64,000 nt of DNA from an uncultured Aquimarina sp. (GTDB taxonomy: Bacteria; Bacteroidota; Bacteroidia; Flavobacteriales; Flavobacteriaceae): assembly GCA_947498455.1 (NCBI GenBank), contig CANMKK010000003.1:1-64000 (forward strand). The letters are read 5' to 3'. Shown here piece after piece: positions 16,314 to 25,725 of the stretch. Position numbers and translations under genes: made by a program. Numbering within the stretch: the stretch's first letter is position 1; each line of letters begins with the position of its first letter. Below the pieces are notes generated by a model, which saw nothing but the letters and a program-made list of their open reading frames with translations, was not told where the DNA came from and made no database searches.

Positions 16314-17768
16314 TTATCTATCCAATCCTTTGATAATATATAACATACTACCTTCTTTTCTACTGTCAGTTGCAGGATTTGCCTTAGGATCTGTAAATGG
16401 AGTTCCATCTGCTTTTTCCCATCCGTGGTTTTGAGTAATTAAAAGGAATGTTTCCTTAACTCCGATTACATCAGAAATGTCGATCATACCAGTAATCTCC
16501 CAGGATTTTTCGGTATTTCCATATCCCTGTGCAGCAGCCGTTATTTGGTCACATTCTAAAACAGTTTTTAATACTCCAGTATTTAGGTTGTACTGATAAA
16601 GTCTTGCGTAGTGGTTTGCAGCAGGTTTAAAATCCTGTATTCCATTAGGATCTTCCTGTATATATGCATAATTTTCTGTCACTAAGATATTATCAGGACT
16701 GTGGAAAGCTTCTGCTTTTCCGCCTTCAATATCTCCGTCTAATATACAAGTTATTTTACCTGCTTTTGTAGGGTCATTTTCATTTAATACTACTTTATAA
16801 ACTCTTCCGGAGCGTGTTCCTTTTCCCACTAATCCAGACTTATCTCTTCCAGTCACGGCTAAATATACTTCTCTGTTATTCGCTGCAGATCCTCTTCTCC
16901 AATCGATATCTTCTAACCTAGAGAATCCCATAACTCCTTTTTCCTTAGCCTCGGCATCGAGCATGTCTATATTCTTTTCAGTTAATTCTACAAATTCCAT
17001 ATCATAAGCAACACCTTCTTTCATATCTACTTCATATGTTATATCTGGAGAGGTAACTTTAAGACCATATAATTTCCCACTTTCTAGATCTCCTTTGTTT
17101 CCAACATACATACCTAATTGACCAGAAGGAATTTCATTATCACTATGATCATCACCAATAAATACTACGGTTTTATTTGGATAGGCATCTTTACCAATAG
17201 CTACGGCATTTTCTGTAGACCATTGCCCTAGAGCTGTTAACATTTTTGGTGTAGATGCTACGGCTGTATTTTTAAATGGATTTGTAACAAATACCCCTTT
17301 AGAGTTTCCTCCCCATTCTCCTCCCGAAAGGAATAAAGGTCCAAAACCGTGCTCCTCTGGAGTAATCATAGACCCAGAGCATTGTGCAGTATTAGCTGTT
17401 GCGCTGGCATTAAGAATGTACTCTCCCTTTGTTGGTTTAAATGTTTCATCTAATGTAATTCTGGCAATAGAATAATCAGCTTCAATATTGTTTATTAAAG
17501 TATAAGTTCCATCTGTATTACGTAATAAACCAGCACCATCAGCCATAGATCCATACACGAAGTCAGGAATGTATGTATCTTCTGAAGATAATAAGTTATA
17601 GATTTCAATATCTGTAAAACCAGACATCTTTTTTAGTAATACAGGAGATTTAGAATGATTTTTTAATTCAATTAATTCACCACTTATTACAGAGGTATCA
17701 TCATCTTCATTACAAGAAATTAAGAATAAAGCAAAAAATATTGCGGTTACATTAAGAAATTTTTTCAT
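16314..17768 (-). CDS. PhoX/DUF839-like lipoprotein
   Basis: From the ATG at 17768 (MKKFLNVTAIFFALFLISC) it is a 484-residue lipoprotein with a clear lipobox followed by acidic NEDDDTS. The body has features of the DUF839/PhoX beta-propeller family: EEHGFGPLFLSGGEWGG, DDHSDNEIPSGQLGMYVG, then LEDIDWRRGS, and DNILVTENYAYIQEDPNG near the end. PhoX enzymes are Ca/Fe phosphatases, but Bacteroidota members of this group are often of unproven activity. It is the first gene of a two-gene operon with the di-haem peroxidase. Confidence 0.75.
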   Translation of the reverse strand: MKKFLNVTAIFFALFLISCNEDDDTSVISGELIELKNHSKSPVLLKKMSGFTDIEIYNLLSSEDTYIPDFVYGSMADGAGLLRNTDGTYTLINNIEADYSIARITLDETFKPTKGEYILNASATANTAQCSGSMITPEEHGFGPLFLSGGEWGGNSKGVFVTNPFKNTAVASTPKMLTALGQWSTENAVAIGKDAYPNKTVVFIGDDHSDNEIPSGQLGMYVGNKGDLESGKLYGLKVTSPDITYEVDMKEGVAYDMEFVELTEKNIDMLDAEAKEKGVMGFSRLEDIDWRRGSAANNREVYLAVTGRDKSGLVGKGTRSGRVYKVVLNENDPTKAGKITCILDGDIEGGKAEAFHSPDNILVTENYAYIQEDPNGIQDFKPAANHYARLYQYNLNTGVLKTVLECDQITAAAQGYGNTEKSWEITGMIDISDVIGVKETFLLITQNHGWEKADGTPFTDPKANPATDSRKEGSMLYIIKGLDR

Positions 17769-17913
17769 TACAGTGTACTTTTTTATCGTTTTTACAAAAG
17801 TAGCGTACACCTCATCTTTTGCACTTTATGAAGATGTTGTATGTTTATTAAAGAATCATCACTGTAATGTTGTTAATGTAAATTAATCTTTACTGTTTAG
17901 AATAAATCTAAAC

Positions 17914-18687
17914 TTAAAATTTTTCAAAAACCCCAAGCCCAAATAGTGCATAGTCATATTTTACAGGGTCTATGGAATCCAATACCCTTAATTTAGTATC
18001 CAGTTCCGATAAAGCTTTCCCATCATTTTGTTTACGGGATAGTAATCCTAATTTTCTGGCAACATTGCCAGAATGAACATCTAATGGGCACGATAATTGT
18101 TTGGAAGATAGGTTTTTCCATATACCTAAATCAACTCCCGCATCAGGATTACGGATCATCCATCGAAAAAACATATTGATACGCTTGGCAGCAGAATTTT
18201 TATGGGGATCACTAATATGTTTTTCTGTTCTGGATTGGTGTGGTAAAGAGAAAAACTCTTTTTTGAAATAATGAATTGCATTCTGAAGGTTTTCTTCATC
18301 TTTAAACTGCTTAAAAAAGCCTTCCATATCACCATACTTATTATAAAGATGTTGTAAAGCCTTGATGAAATACCTTAAATCAATACTATTAAAAGTTCTA
18401 TGAACAAAATCTTCTAAGTTTTCTAGATCAGTTTCGGTATGATGTAAAGTAAAATCAAATGGAGCATGACCCATTAGGGAAATCAATTTATGTGCATTGG
18501 TGAGTATGCTTTTACGATTCCCCCAAGAAATAGTTGCTGTTAGAAATCCCGCTATTTCTATATCTTCTTTTTTCGTAAATAAATGAGGGATCTGTACGGG
18601 ATCTGTTTCTATAAACTTGGGCTGCTCATAAAATAAGGCTTTCTCGTCTAAGAATTCCTTAAGTTCAGCTTTGGATAATTTTTTCAT
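17914..18687 (-). CDS. TIGR02757 (DUF2400) family protein
   Basis: This 257-residue protein has the family pattern: an N-terminal DEKALFYEQPKFIETDPVQIPHLF, then IEIAGFLTATISWGNRKSI and RINMFFRWMIRNPDAGVDLGIW, and near the end CPLDVHSGNVARKLGLL. The fold resembles helix-hairpin-helix DNA glycosylases, but the function is unknown. It is the third gene of a set with an ABC ATPase and an acetyltransferase, 12 bases after the latter. Confidence 0.85.
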   Translation of the reverse strand: MKKLSKAELKEFLDEKALFYEQPKFIETDPVQIPHLFTKKEDIEIAGFLTATISWGNRKSILTNAHKLISLMGHAPFDFTLHHTETDLENLEDFVHRTFNSIDLRYFIKALQHLYNKYGDMEGFFKQFKDEENLQNAIHYFKKEFFSLPHQSRTEKHISDPHKNSAAKRINMFFRWMIRNPDAGVDLGIWKNLSSKQLSCPLDVHSGNVARKLGLLSRKQNDGKALSELDTKLRVLDSIDPVKYDYALFGLGVFEKF

Positions 18688-18699
18688 GTAGTATCCAGT

Positions 18700-19107
18700 T
18701 TAATGTTCATTACCACTATATATCCACATAGGTTTAGTTTCGCCGGCAACTTCAAACCCATTTTTTTCATAAAAATCAATTGCTTTTCCATCTGCAGTGA
18801 GCATTTGCATATGAAAATCACTATAGGTTTCTTGCATTTTTTGCAATATACGTTTTCCAACTCCTTTTCCTTGATATTCCGGAAGAACTAATAAATGTGG
18901 ATAGTACACCACTAAATGACCATCAGAAATAGCATTACCCAAACCAACAAGTTTTTCTCCATCCCAGGCACTAATCAAAGAATCAGAGTTCATAAGTGCT
19001 TTGTACAACTGATCTGGTTTTTTTGCAGAACTCCATTCATTAGCATTGTATAAGGTAACAATATCAATTAGTTTGATATCTCTGGTATCCGATATTATGA
19101 TATTCAT
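18700..19107 (-). CDS. GNAT family N-acetyltransferase
   Basis: This 135-residue GNAT protein has an acetyl-CoA motif (LLVLPEYQGKGVGKRILQKM) and the C-terminal FYEKNGFEVAG, typical of small single-domain acetyltransferases. The substrate is unknown. Its ATG abuts the stop of the upstream ABC ATPase gene, so the two are translationally linked. Confidence 0.85.
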   Translation of the reverse strand: MNIIISDTRDIKLIDIVTLYNANEWSSAKKPDQLYKALMNSDSLISAWDGEKLVGLGNAISDGHLVVYYPHLLVLPEYQGKGVGKRILQKMQETYSDFHMQMLTADGKAIDFYEKNGFEVAGETKPMWIYSGNEH

Positions 19108-19770
19108 TTATCCAATAATTTTACCGTCTACCATCACTAATTTTCTATCCGCCATATCGGCTAGTCCTTTATTATGAGTGACAATGACAAAAGTTTGTCC
19201 GAATTCATCTCGGAGTTTAAAAAACAATTGATGTAGGTTTTCTGCCGATTCACTATCTAAATTACCAGATGGCTCATCAGCAAAAATTACTTTTGGATTA
19301 TTGATTAATGCACGAGCTACTGCCACACGCTGCTGTTCTCCACCAGATAATTCACTTGGTTTATGATCATATCTATGTCCCAGTCCTAAAAAATCTAATA
19401 GCTCTTTAGCTCTTTTTATAGCATCACTTTTTGGAACTTTCTTAATATAAGCAGGAATGCAGACATTTTCGATCGCTGTGAACTCTGGTAACAATTGATG
19501 GAATTGAAATATAAACCCTAGTTTTTCATTTCTAAATTTTGATAATTGTTTTTGAGTTAACAAACTCACCTTACTTCCATTTATAGTTAAGTTGCTATTG
19601 TTTTTATCTTCAGCTTTGTCTAGAGTTCCCAGGATTTGAAGTAGTGTGGTTTTTCCAGCTCCGGAAGCTCCAACAATCGATACAATTTCGCTTTCTTTTA
19701 TATGTAAATCCACTCCTTTTAACACGTGTAGGTTTCCGTAATTTTTGTGGATATTAGTTGCTTTGATCAT
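19108..19770 (-). CDS. ABC transporter ATP-binding protein, LolD type
   Basis: This 220-residue ATPase has Walker [10 protein letters not shown], a Q-loop in [12 protein letters not shown], the signature [15 protein letters not shown], Walker [13 protein letters not shown] and the switch His in VTHN. Length and sequence fit the MacB/LolD group that drives lipoprotein release or efflux with separate FtsX-like permeases. No permease lies nearby, as is usual for lolD in Bacteroidota. It is the first gene of a three-gene minus-strand operon. Confidence 0.85.
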   Translation of the reverse strand: MIKATNIHKNYGNLHVLKGVDLHIKESEIVSIVGASGAGKTTLLQILGTLDKAEDKNNSNLTINGSKVSLLTQKQLSKFRNEKLGFIFQFHQLLPEFTAIENVCIPAYIKKVPKSDAIKRAKELLDFLGLGHRYDHKPSELSGGEQQRVAVARALINNPKVIFADEPSGNLDSESAENLHQLFFKLRDEFGQTFVIVTHNKGLADMADRKLVMVDGKIIG

Positions 19771-20019
19771 TTAATATGTTTCTTGGAAGAGTGAAAGTAC
19801 TCAATACCATATAAACATCAAAATAAAAGATACCTGCATATTTGTTTTTTAATAAGGTTTATTTTCTTTATCCTGTATAAGATTTTTTAGGTTATATAGA
19901 TTTATCGATGAAACTAAATTCGAATGCTTAAAGGTCATATTAATGAAAAGTTAAAAAAGGATAGCGTTGTTTAGGATATTCTTATTTTCGTTCAACAAAA
20001 TATATTATTTAACAATATT

Positions 20020-20577
20020 ATGGAAATTAATAATATAGAAACAGCCGTTTTCGCTGGAGGATGTTTTTGGTGTACTGAAGCAGTTTTTCAGCGTTTAGAA
20101 GGAGTCCACAAAGTAATTTCAGGATACACAGGAGGAACTATTAAAAATCCTGCATATCGTGAAATAACTACTGGTAGAACTGGTCACGCAGAAGCTATAA
20201 AAATAGAATATGATAAAGATGTGATAAGTTTTCATGAATTATCAGAGGTATTTTTTGCTACTCACGATCCTACAACTTTGAATCGACAAGGAGCAGATCG
20301 CGGCACACAATATAGAAGTGCAATTTTTTATACAACCGAAAAGCAGAAAGAATTGGCTTTAGGATTAATTGAAGTACTTGATAAGGAAAACGTTTTTGAT
20401 AGTCCAATTGTAACAGAAGTAACTGAATTAGGCCCTTTTTATAATGCAGAAGACTATCATCAGAATTACTATAATCAAAATAGTAATCAAGCATACTGTC
20501 AGTTTGTGATTAACCCAAAACTGAGTAAATTGCAGGCGACTTATAAAAATAAGTTGAAAAAGGAAATACAAAATTAA
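20020..20577 (+). CDS. msrA: Peptide-methionine (S)-S-oxide reductase
   Basis: This 185-residue MsrA has the catalytic [11 protein letters not shown] motif at residues 13-23 and the conserved [15 protein letters not shown] and QYRSAIFYT segments. It reduces methionine-S-sulfoxide in oxidised proteins, using thioredoxin. There is no fused MsrB domain. It is followed 10 bases later by folE, a likely operon. Confidence 0.95.
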   Translation: MEINNIETAVFAGGCFWCTEAVFQRLEGVHKVISGYTGGTIKNPAYREITTGRTGHAEAIKIEYDKDVISFHELSEVFFATHDPTTLNRQGADRGTQYRSAIFYTTEKQKELALGLIEVLDKENVFDSPIVTEVTELGPFYNAEDYHQNYYNQNSNQAYCQFVINPKLSKLQATYKNKLKKEIQN

Positions 20578-20587
20578 CATACATAGA

Positions 20588-21184
20588 ATGTCATATACGA
20601 AATTTGAAGAATATAATATGCAAGTGACCGAGGAGGTTAAAAGTAAATTTGAATCTATCATAAGTAACCTTGGAGAAGATGTAAAAAGAGAAGGTATTCT
20701 AAAAACTCCTGAGAGGGCTGCAAAGGCCATGCAGTTCTTAACACAGGGATATGATCAGAACCCTGAAGAAATTTTGAAAGGAGCCATGTTTAAAGAAGGG
20801 TATGATGATATGGTTATTGTAAAAGATATTGAGTTATATTCTCTATGCGAACACCATATGTTACCATTTTTTGGAAAAGCTCATATTGCATACATACCTG
20901 ATGGGTATATTGTAGGTCTTAGTAAAATACCAAGAATTGTGGATGTATTTGCTAGAAGGTTACAGGTACAGGAACGATTGACACATGATATTCTGGAGTG
21001 TATTAATACTACCTTAAAACCGAAGGGAGTAGCAGTAGTGATAGAAGCTTCTCATATGTGTATGATGATGCGTGGAGTACAAAAACAAAATTCTGTTACA
21101 ACAACCTCGGGGTTTAGAGGTCAATTTGAAAAAATAGAAACAAGAACAGAATTTTTAAGACTTATTACTTCTGATTTAACATAG
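20588..21184 (+). CDS. folE: GTP cyclohydrolase I
   Basis: This 198-residue protein has the zinc-binding [10 protein letters not shown], the [20 protein letters not shown] signature and HMCMMMRGV with the second zinc Cys. It converts GTP to dihydroneopterin triphosphate, the first step of folate/pterin synthesis. Length is typical. It lies directly behind msrA. Confidence 0.95.
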   Translation: MSYTKFEEYNMQVTEEVKSKFESIISNLGEDVKREGILKTPERAAKAMQFLTQGYDQNPEEILKGAMFKEGYDDMVIVKDIELYSLCEHHMLPFFGKAHIAYIPDGYIVGLSKIPRIVDVFARRLQVQERLTHDILECINTTLKPKGVAVVIEASHMCMMMRGVQKQNSVTTTSGFRGQFEKIETRTEFLRLITSDLT

Positions 21185-21245
21185 CGTATTTTTGGAATGC
21201 TCTTTGCTTTGTTTTTTGTAAATTACTTTAAATTAATAATTTACT

Positions 21246-21551
21246 ATGACAAAAGAAACCTATAAAAAACTTGGATTGAGCATCCTTTTTGATATTATTG
21301 GAGTTATTACATCCTCTTTTATTATTCCTATAATTGGAGATTTAGGTGATGTAGTATGGGCTCCATTAGCTGCAATATTAATGACTAAAATGTATAAAGG
21401 AAATGTTGGTAAAGCGGCAGGAGTTTTTACATTTATCGAAGAAGCAATTCCCGGTTTAGATTTTATTCCTTCGTTTACGATAATGTGGGTATACACTTAT
21501 GTAATTAAAAAGAAAAAGGTAGAAGATGTTATCGAGGTAGATCCTTCTTAA
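21246..21551 (+). CDS. Small membrane protein, unknown
   Basis: This 101-residue protein has hydrophobic segments at about 9-30, 34-46 and 58-85 and ends in basic then acidic residues (KKKKVEDVIEVD). I do not recognise a family. It follows folE by 61 bases and its end overlaps the convergent gene by 4 bases. Confidence 0.65.
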   Translation: MTKETYKKLGLSILFDIIGVITSSFIIPIIGDLGDVVWAPLAAILMTKMYKGNVGKAAGVFTFIEEAIPGLDFIPSFTIMWVYTYVIKKKKVEDVIEVDPS

Positions 21552-22075
21552 TCTTTTAAGAATCGTGCAAAACCTAGTCTACGAAGCATTTTTTTCTCAA
21601 ATTCCCAGAAAAATTTAAACTGACCAAATAACCATCCTACAATTATCAGGAGAACTTGATAAGCTGGAAATATCAGAAAAATTCTTAATGGCCAATATAC
21701 CCATCCATTGGTTGATTCTTCACGCAACCCTAGTAGTGATAGAATAGGATCAGAAATTTTTGCCGCTGTAGAACCAGTAATAGCAAATACTATAAAAATG
21801 GCAATGAGTTCCCATCGGTAACTTACTTTCCATTTTTTTTCTAATACAGTGAAAATTTTAAGAGTTCCGATTAATAAAAGAACAAACAATATTAATGTAA
21901 TTAATGATATTGATATCATATATACATCTTCTTGTGTTTCCGTGAAATTGAAGATTCCTTTAGCTACTCTTTTACTTAGAAGGTATGCCGAAAAAAGAAG
22001 ACCTATAATTCCTAAAAAGGGAAAAATTAATTGCCAATTATCTTTTATTTCCCAACGGTTTTTAAATTTTTGCAT
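21548..22075 (-). CDS. Four-TM membrane protein, unknown
   Basis: This 175-residue protein has TM helices at about 14-33, 50-70, 88-105 and 128-150 and a basic C-terminus (KKMLRRLGFARFLKD). The family is not recognised. Its start lies 12 bases after the palindrome at 22087-22106, which also covers the stop of the upstream gene. Confidence 0.7.
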   Translation of the reverse strand: MQKFKNRWEIKDNWQLIFPFLGIIGLLFSAYLLSKRVAKGIFNFTETQEDVYMISISLITLILFVLLLIGTLKIFTVLEKKWKVSYRWELIAIFIVFAITGSTAAKISDPILSLLGLREESTNGWVYWPLRIFLIFPAYQVLLIIVGWLFGQFKFFWEFEKKMLRRLGFARFLKD

Positions 22076-22086
22076 GGCGCAAAATT

Positions 22087-22106
22087 ACAATGAAAATTTT
22101 CATTGT
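22087..22106. promoter_or_regulatory. 20-base perfect palindrome
   Basis: ACAATGAAAATTTTCATTGT is self-complementary over all 20 bases. It touches the stop codon of the DUF6146 gene and precedes the start of the next gene by about 12 bases. It may be an operator or a short hairpin. Confidence 0.45.
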
Positions 22107-22540
22107 CAAAATCTTAGTCTTCTACTTACGATAAAACGTTGGCGAAAGCGTTGTTCTAAGAATAAGAAGTAATTATATAACAAATAATTGACCTCTAATC
22201 CATAACGTATTTGAGGCTGATAGTCTATAGTTTGCATATATATATTAGAATCAAATTGTAAAGGCTGCATTACACGTTGATTATATTCAATCACATATTG
22301 TCTGTTTCTACTTTCAAGAAAGCTTACCGAGTAATATTCTCGGGGCCTTTGAGTAGCCAACCAGCCATTAAATCCTGGTTCGATTATAATAATTTCATAC
22401 TCCAAGCTATCATTGGCAATTCTTAAGGTATCCAATGTATTGCTCGAAGTAACCGCATTAGTAGTAACTTTTTTATGATTAACAGTGCTACAACTATATA
22501 CTAAAACAACTAAAATTATTATGTAAACTATTTTTCTCAT
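22106..22540 (-). CDS. DUF6146-like lipoprotein
   Basis: From the ATG at 22540 it is a 144-residue lipoprotein (MRKIVYIIILVVLVYSC, lipobox). The conserved core is YEIIIIEPGFNGWLATQRP, followed by YYVSFLESRNRQYVIEYN-like sequence and an aromatic LEVNYLLYNYFLFLEQRF. This matches a conserved Flavobacteriia family as I recall it (DUF6146). Function is unknown. Confidence 0.75.
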   Translation of the reverse strand: MRKIVYIIILVVLVYSCSTVNHKKVTTNAVTSSNTLDTLRIANDSLEYEIIIIEPGFNGWLATQRPREYYSVSFLESRNRQYVIEYNQRVMQPLQFDSNIYMQTIDYQPQIRYGLEVNYLLYNYFLFLEQRFRQRFIVSRRLRF

Positions 22541-22639
22541 GATTCTAAGTGGTAAGATACAAAAAAGCCAAAGAATTACCTTTGGCTTTAACATTTATGC
22601 AGGGTTAGCATTCTTTAACTTATAAATGCTATATATGTT

Positions 22640-23275
22640 TTATTTTCCAAAAAGACCTCCTAAAAGACCTCCTAGTCCGCCTTTTTTACTTCCTCCACCT
22701 AATACCATTCCGGCTACATCATCAAGGATGCTACCATCTCCATCTGCATCCAAAAAGGATTCAATTAAGGATTGTTCCTTAGAACCACTTCCTCCACCAA
22801 GCATTCCACCTAGTAAACTAGTTAATCCGTTAGCATCAGATACATTATTTTGAGAAGCTTGCTTGCCAAGAACTCCCATAAGGATTGGAGCTGCAACTTT
22901 TAAGATTTGGCTAACAGAACCTGCATCGATACCTGATTTCTCACTAAGTGCATTCTCTACAACAGGTTGTTTACCACCTAGTATATGTCCTAGTATTCCG
23001 GCTCCATCATTGGTAACGGATTCTTCAACACCACCATTAAATAGACCTCCTAGATTATCTAGTATACCACCAGAATGTTTACTTGACAATGCTCCTAATA
23101 AACCTGAAGCACCTTCAGGAGTAGAAGCATTTCTTTGCATTGCTCCCATAAGTACAGGCATAGCCATACTTAGTAAATTTCCAGTTTTATCCGCAGGCTG
23201 ACCCGTTTGATCACTAACACCGCTAATAATTTGTTTTCCGATAGGACTATTTAATAGATCTAAAATTCCAGACAT
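22640..23275 (-). CDS. DUF937 domain protein
   Basis: This 211-residue protein is glycine/leucine-rich, with two related halves (LLSMAMPVLMGAMQRNA and ILKVAAPILMGVLGKQA) typical of DUF937. It ends in a run of GGLLGG repeats. A FLDADGDGSILDD segment looks like a single calcium-binding dockerin/EF loop. Function is unknown. Confidence 0.85.
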   Translation of the reverse strand: MSGILDLLNSPIGKQIISGVSDQTGQPADKTGNLLSMAMPVLMGAMQRNASTPEGASGLLGALSSKHSGGILDNLGGLFNGGVEESVTNDGAGILGHILGGKQPVVENALSEKSGIDAGSVSQILKVAAPILMGVLGKQASQNNVSDANGLTSLLGGMLGGGSGSKEQSLIESFLDADGDGSILDDVAGMVLGGGSKKGGLGGLLGGLFGK

Positions 23276-23405
23276 GATTTATATTTTTTATTATGTGAAC
23301 CTAAATTTACGTCTTTTATTCATAAAATAACAGAAGAGTTTTGTGATTATTTTAACTTAAAATAGATTAAAAGACATTTTTACCGATGTAGGTACTTTTT
23401 TCATG

Positions 23406-23445
23406 ATAAACACCTTTTATTCTACTAGGAATGAAAGGTGTTTAT
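23406..23445. terminator. 17-bp hairpin behind serA
   Basis: ATAAACACCTTT (23406-23417) pairs with 23434-23445, and an inner stem extends it to 17 pairs around a TACTAG loop. It lies about 115 bases after the serA stop. There is no T-run in the direction of serA, so the terminator call is tentative. Confidence 0.45.
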
Positions 23446-23560
23446 ATTATCGAGATACTACCTTGGGGCAACCCCAAAATATATCCAACGGATACATTAT
23501 TTCGTTTTCATGGTAATCCTCTTGGGGATTAGAAACCCTCAATGGATCACAGATAGAAAT

Positions 23561-24511
23561 TTACTTTAGCAAAGTAATAATTTGATCTGCTAATTCTTGA
23601 CCAATACGATCTTGTGCTTCATCTGTTGCAGCACCGATATGCGGTGTTAATGATACTTTTGTATTCATTAATACTTTTATTGCGGGAGTTGGTTCATTTT
23701 CGAATACATCCAGACCTGCAAAACTTAGTTTGCTGCTTTCCAAAGCTTCAATTAGTGCAACTTCATCAATAACTCCTCCACGTGCGGCATTTATAATTCC
23801 GGCTCCATCTTTCATTAGTGCTATTTCGGGTTTACCGATAACATATTCTTTCTGAGCAGGCACATGTAAGGTTAAGAAATCGGCTTGCTTAAGCACTTCT
23901 TCTTTAGAAACAGTTTTAATTTTAAAATTTAATGATTGACCATCGAAAAAATCTACTGGAATGTCTACTTCTTCAATAAATGGATCAAAAGCAACGACGT
24001 TCATTCCCACACCAATAGCAATCTTAGCTGTGGCCTGACCAATACGTCCTATTCCTATTACACCTAGTGTTTTACCTCTTAATTCGGTACCTCCTGCATA
24101 TGCTTTCTTAAGGTTTTTGAATTTACTATCTCCTTCTAAAGGCATATTACGGTTAGAGTCGTGTAAAAAACGAACACTTCCGTATAAATGTGCAAAAACT
24201 AACTCAGCCACTGATCCAGAAGATGCGGCAGGAGTATTTATCACATGCAATCCTTTTTCGCGAGCATAAGCTACATCGATATTATCCATACCAACACCGC
24301 CACGTCCAATTACCCTAAGAGACTTACAATTGTCTATGACATCTGTTCTAACTTTGGTTGCACTTCTAACTAATAAAACTGTAATTTCATTTTCATTAAT
24401 ATAGTTTACTAGTTGATCTTGAGCAACAGTTACAGTCTGCACTTCGAATCCAGCTTTTTCGAGTACTTCAATTCCACTTTGAGATACCCCGTCGTTTGCT
24501 AATACTTTCAT
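23561..24511 (-). CDS. serA: D-3-phosphoglycerate dehydrogenase (short form)
   Basis: This 316-residue D-isomer-specific 2-hydroxyacid dehydrogenase has the NAD-binding GVIGIGRIGQATA and catalytic Arg in NAARGGVIDE, Glu in FENEP and His in LTPHIGAAT. It lacks the C-terminal ACT domain of allosteric SerA. It follows serC by 26 bases on the same strand, so the two form the serine-synthesis operon. Confidence 0.93.
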   Translation of the reverse strand: MKVLANDGVSQSGIEVLEKAGFEVQTVTVAQDQLVNYINENEITVLLVRSATKVRTDVIDNCKSLRVIGRGGVGMDNIDVAYAREKGLHVINTPAASSGSVAELVFAHLYGSVRFLHDSNRNMPLEGDSKFKNLKKAYAGGTELRGKTLGVIGIGRIGQATAKIAIGVGMNVVAFDPFIEEVDIPVDFFDGQSLNFKIKTVSKEEVLKQADFLTLHVPAQKEYVIGKPEIALMKDGAGIINAARGGVIDEVALIEALESSKLSFAGLDVFENEPTPAIKVLMNTKVSLTPHIGAATDEAQDRIGQELADQIITLLK

Positions 24512-24537
24512 TTTTAATTTTTAACTATTGAGTTGAC

Positions 24538-25602
24538 TTATGCTTTACGTTCTAGGTCACCCATAATATCTACTAATACGGCAACACTCTCTATAGATAA
24601 TGCATTATATATACTTGCTCTATATCCTCCGACACTTCGATGACCATTTAATCCATTAATGCCTGCCTCTTTCCACATAGCATCAAAAGTTTCATTAAGA
24701 TCTTCATCGACAAGAGAAAAAGTAGCATTCATAAATGATCTGTCTTCATTAGCAGCAAACCCTTTAAATAATGGATTTAGATCAATTTCTGAATATAAAA
24801 GTTTTGCCTTTTTCTCATTTCGTTCTTCCATGGCGCTAATTCCACCTAATTTTTTTATCCATCGTAATGTAAGCATCGAAGTATATACTGCAAAAACAGG
24901 AGGTGTATTGAACATACTACTTTTACTAATATGTACCTGATAATCCAACATTGACGGAATTTGTCGACTTACTTTACCTAATATATCTTCTTTAACAATT
25001 ATTAAAGTAGTTCCTGCAGGTCCAAGATTTTTTTGGGCTCCGGCATATATCAAACTAAATTTAGAAAAGTCCAATTGTCTAGAAAATATGTCGCTACTCA
25101 TATCACAAACTAAAGGAGAGTTTGAGGTTGGAAATTCTTTTACCTGAGTACCATATATTGTATTATTACTGGTAATATGAAGATAGTCTAAACCTTTCGG
25201 GATTTTATATCCTTTAGGAATATGGTTATATCCAGCGTCTTTAGAAGAAGCAACTTCTATAACTTCTCCAAAAATAGAAGCTTCTTTAATAGCTTTATTA
25301 CTCCAGGCACCCGTATTAATGTATCCAGCTTTTGATTCTAATAAATTATATGCAGCCATCAAGAATTGTGTGCTAGCACCTCCTTGTAAAAATAACACTT
25401 TATATCCTTTACCCTCAAGCCCCATTAATTCTAGCACTAAACTACGAGCTTCTTCCATCACATCAACAAAATCTTTACTTCGATGAGAGATTTCGATTAA
25501 TGAAAGACCAGAATTATTAAAATCCAATATTGCTTGTGAAGCTTCATTAAATACCTCTTGCGGTAAAATACATGGTCCTGCGCTAAAATTATGCTTTTTC
25601 AT
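24538..25602 (-). CDS. serC: Phosphoserine aminotransferase
   Basis: This 354-residue class V PLP aminotransferase begins KKHNFSAGPCILPQEV. The PLP lysine is in IYAGAQKNLGPAG and the C-terminal substrate loop is GHRSVGGYRASIYNAL. It makes phosphoserine from 3-phosphohydroxypyruvate, the product of the adjacent serA. Confidence 0.95.
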   Translation of the reverse strand: MKKHNFSAGPCILPQEVFNEASQAILDFNNSGLSLIEISHRSKDFVDVMEEARSLVLELMGLEGKGYKVLFLQGGASTQFLMAAYNLLESKAGYINTGAWSNKAIKEASIFGEVIEVASSKDAGYNHIPKGYKIPKGLDYLHITSNNTIYGTQVKEFPTSNSPLVCDMSSDIFSRQLDFSKFSLIYAGAQKNLGPAGTTLIIVKEDILGKVSRQIPSMLDYQVHISKSSMFNTPPVFAVYTSMLTLRWIKKLGGISAMEERNEKKAKLLYSEIDLNPLFKGFAANEDRSFMNATFSLVDEDLNETFDAMWKEAGINGLNGHRSVGGYRASIYNALSIESVAVLVDIMGDLERKA

Positions 25603-25725
25603 TAGTAGTCTTGGTCTTATTTTTATTTAGTAATTTATAACTTCGTAACTCTTTGATTTATTACAAAAAGACATCACAAAGGTGCTAATAATCTATTATA
25701 ATATCATTATCAAAATGATAATTAT

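Noticed and set aside
22626..23201. Plus-strand proline/serine-rich frames opposite the DUF937 gene
   Set aside because: They are mirror frames of the glycine-rich minus-strand gene and have no start or family support.
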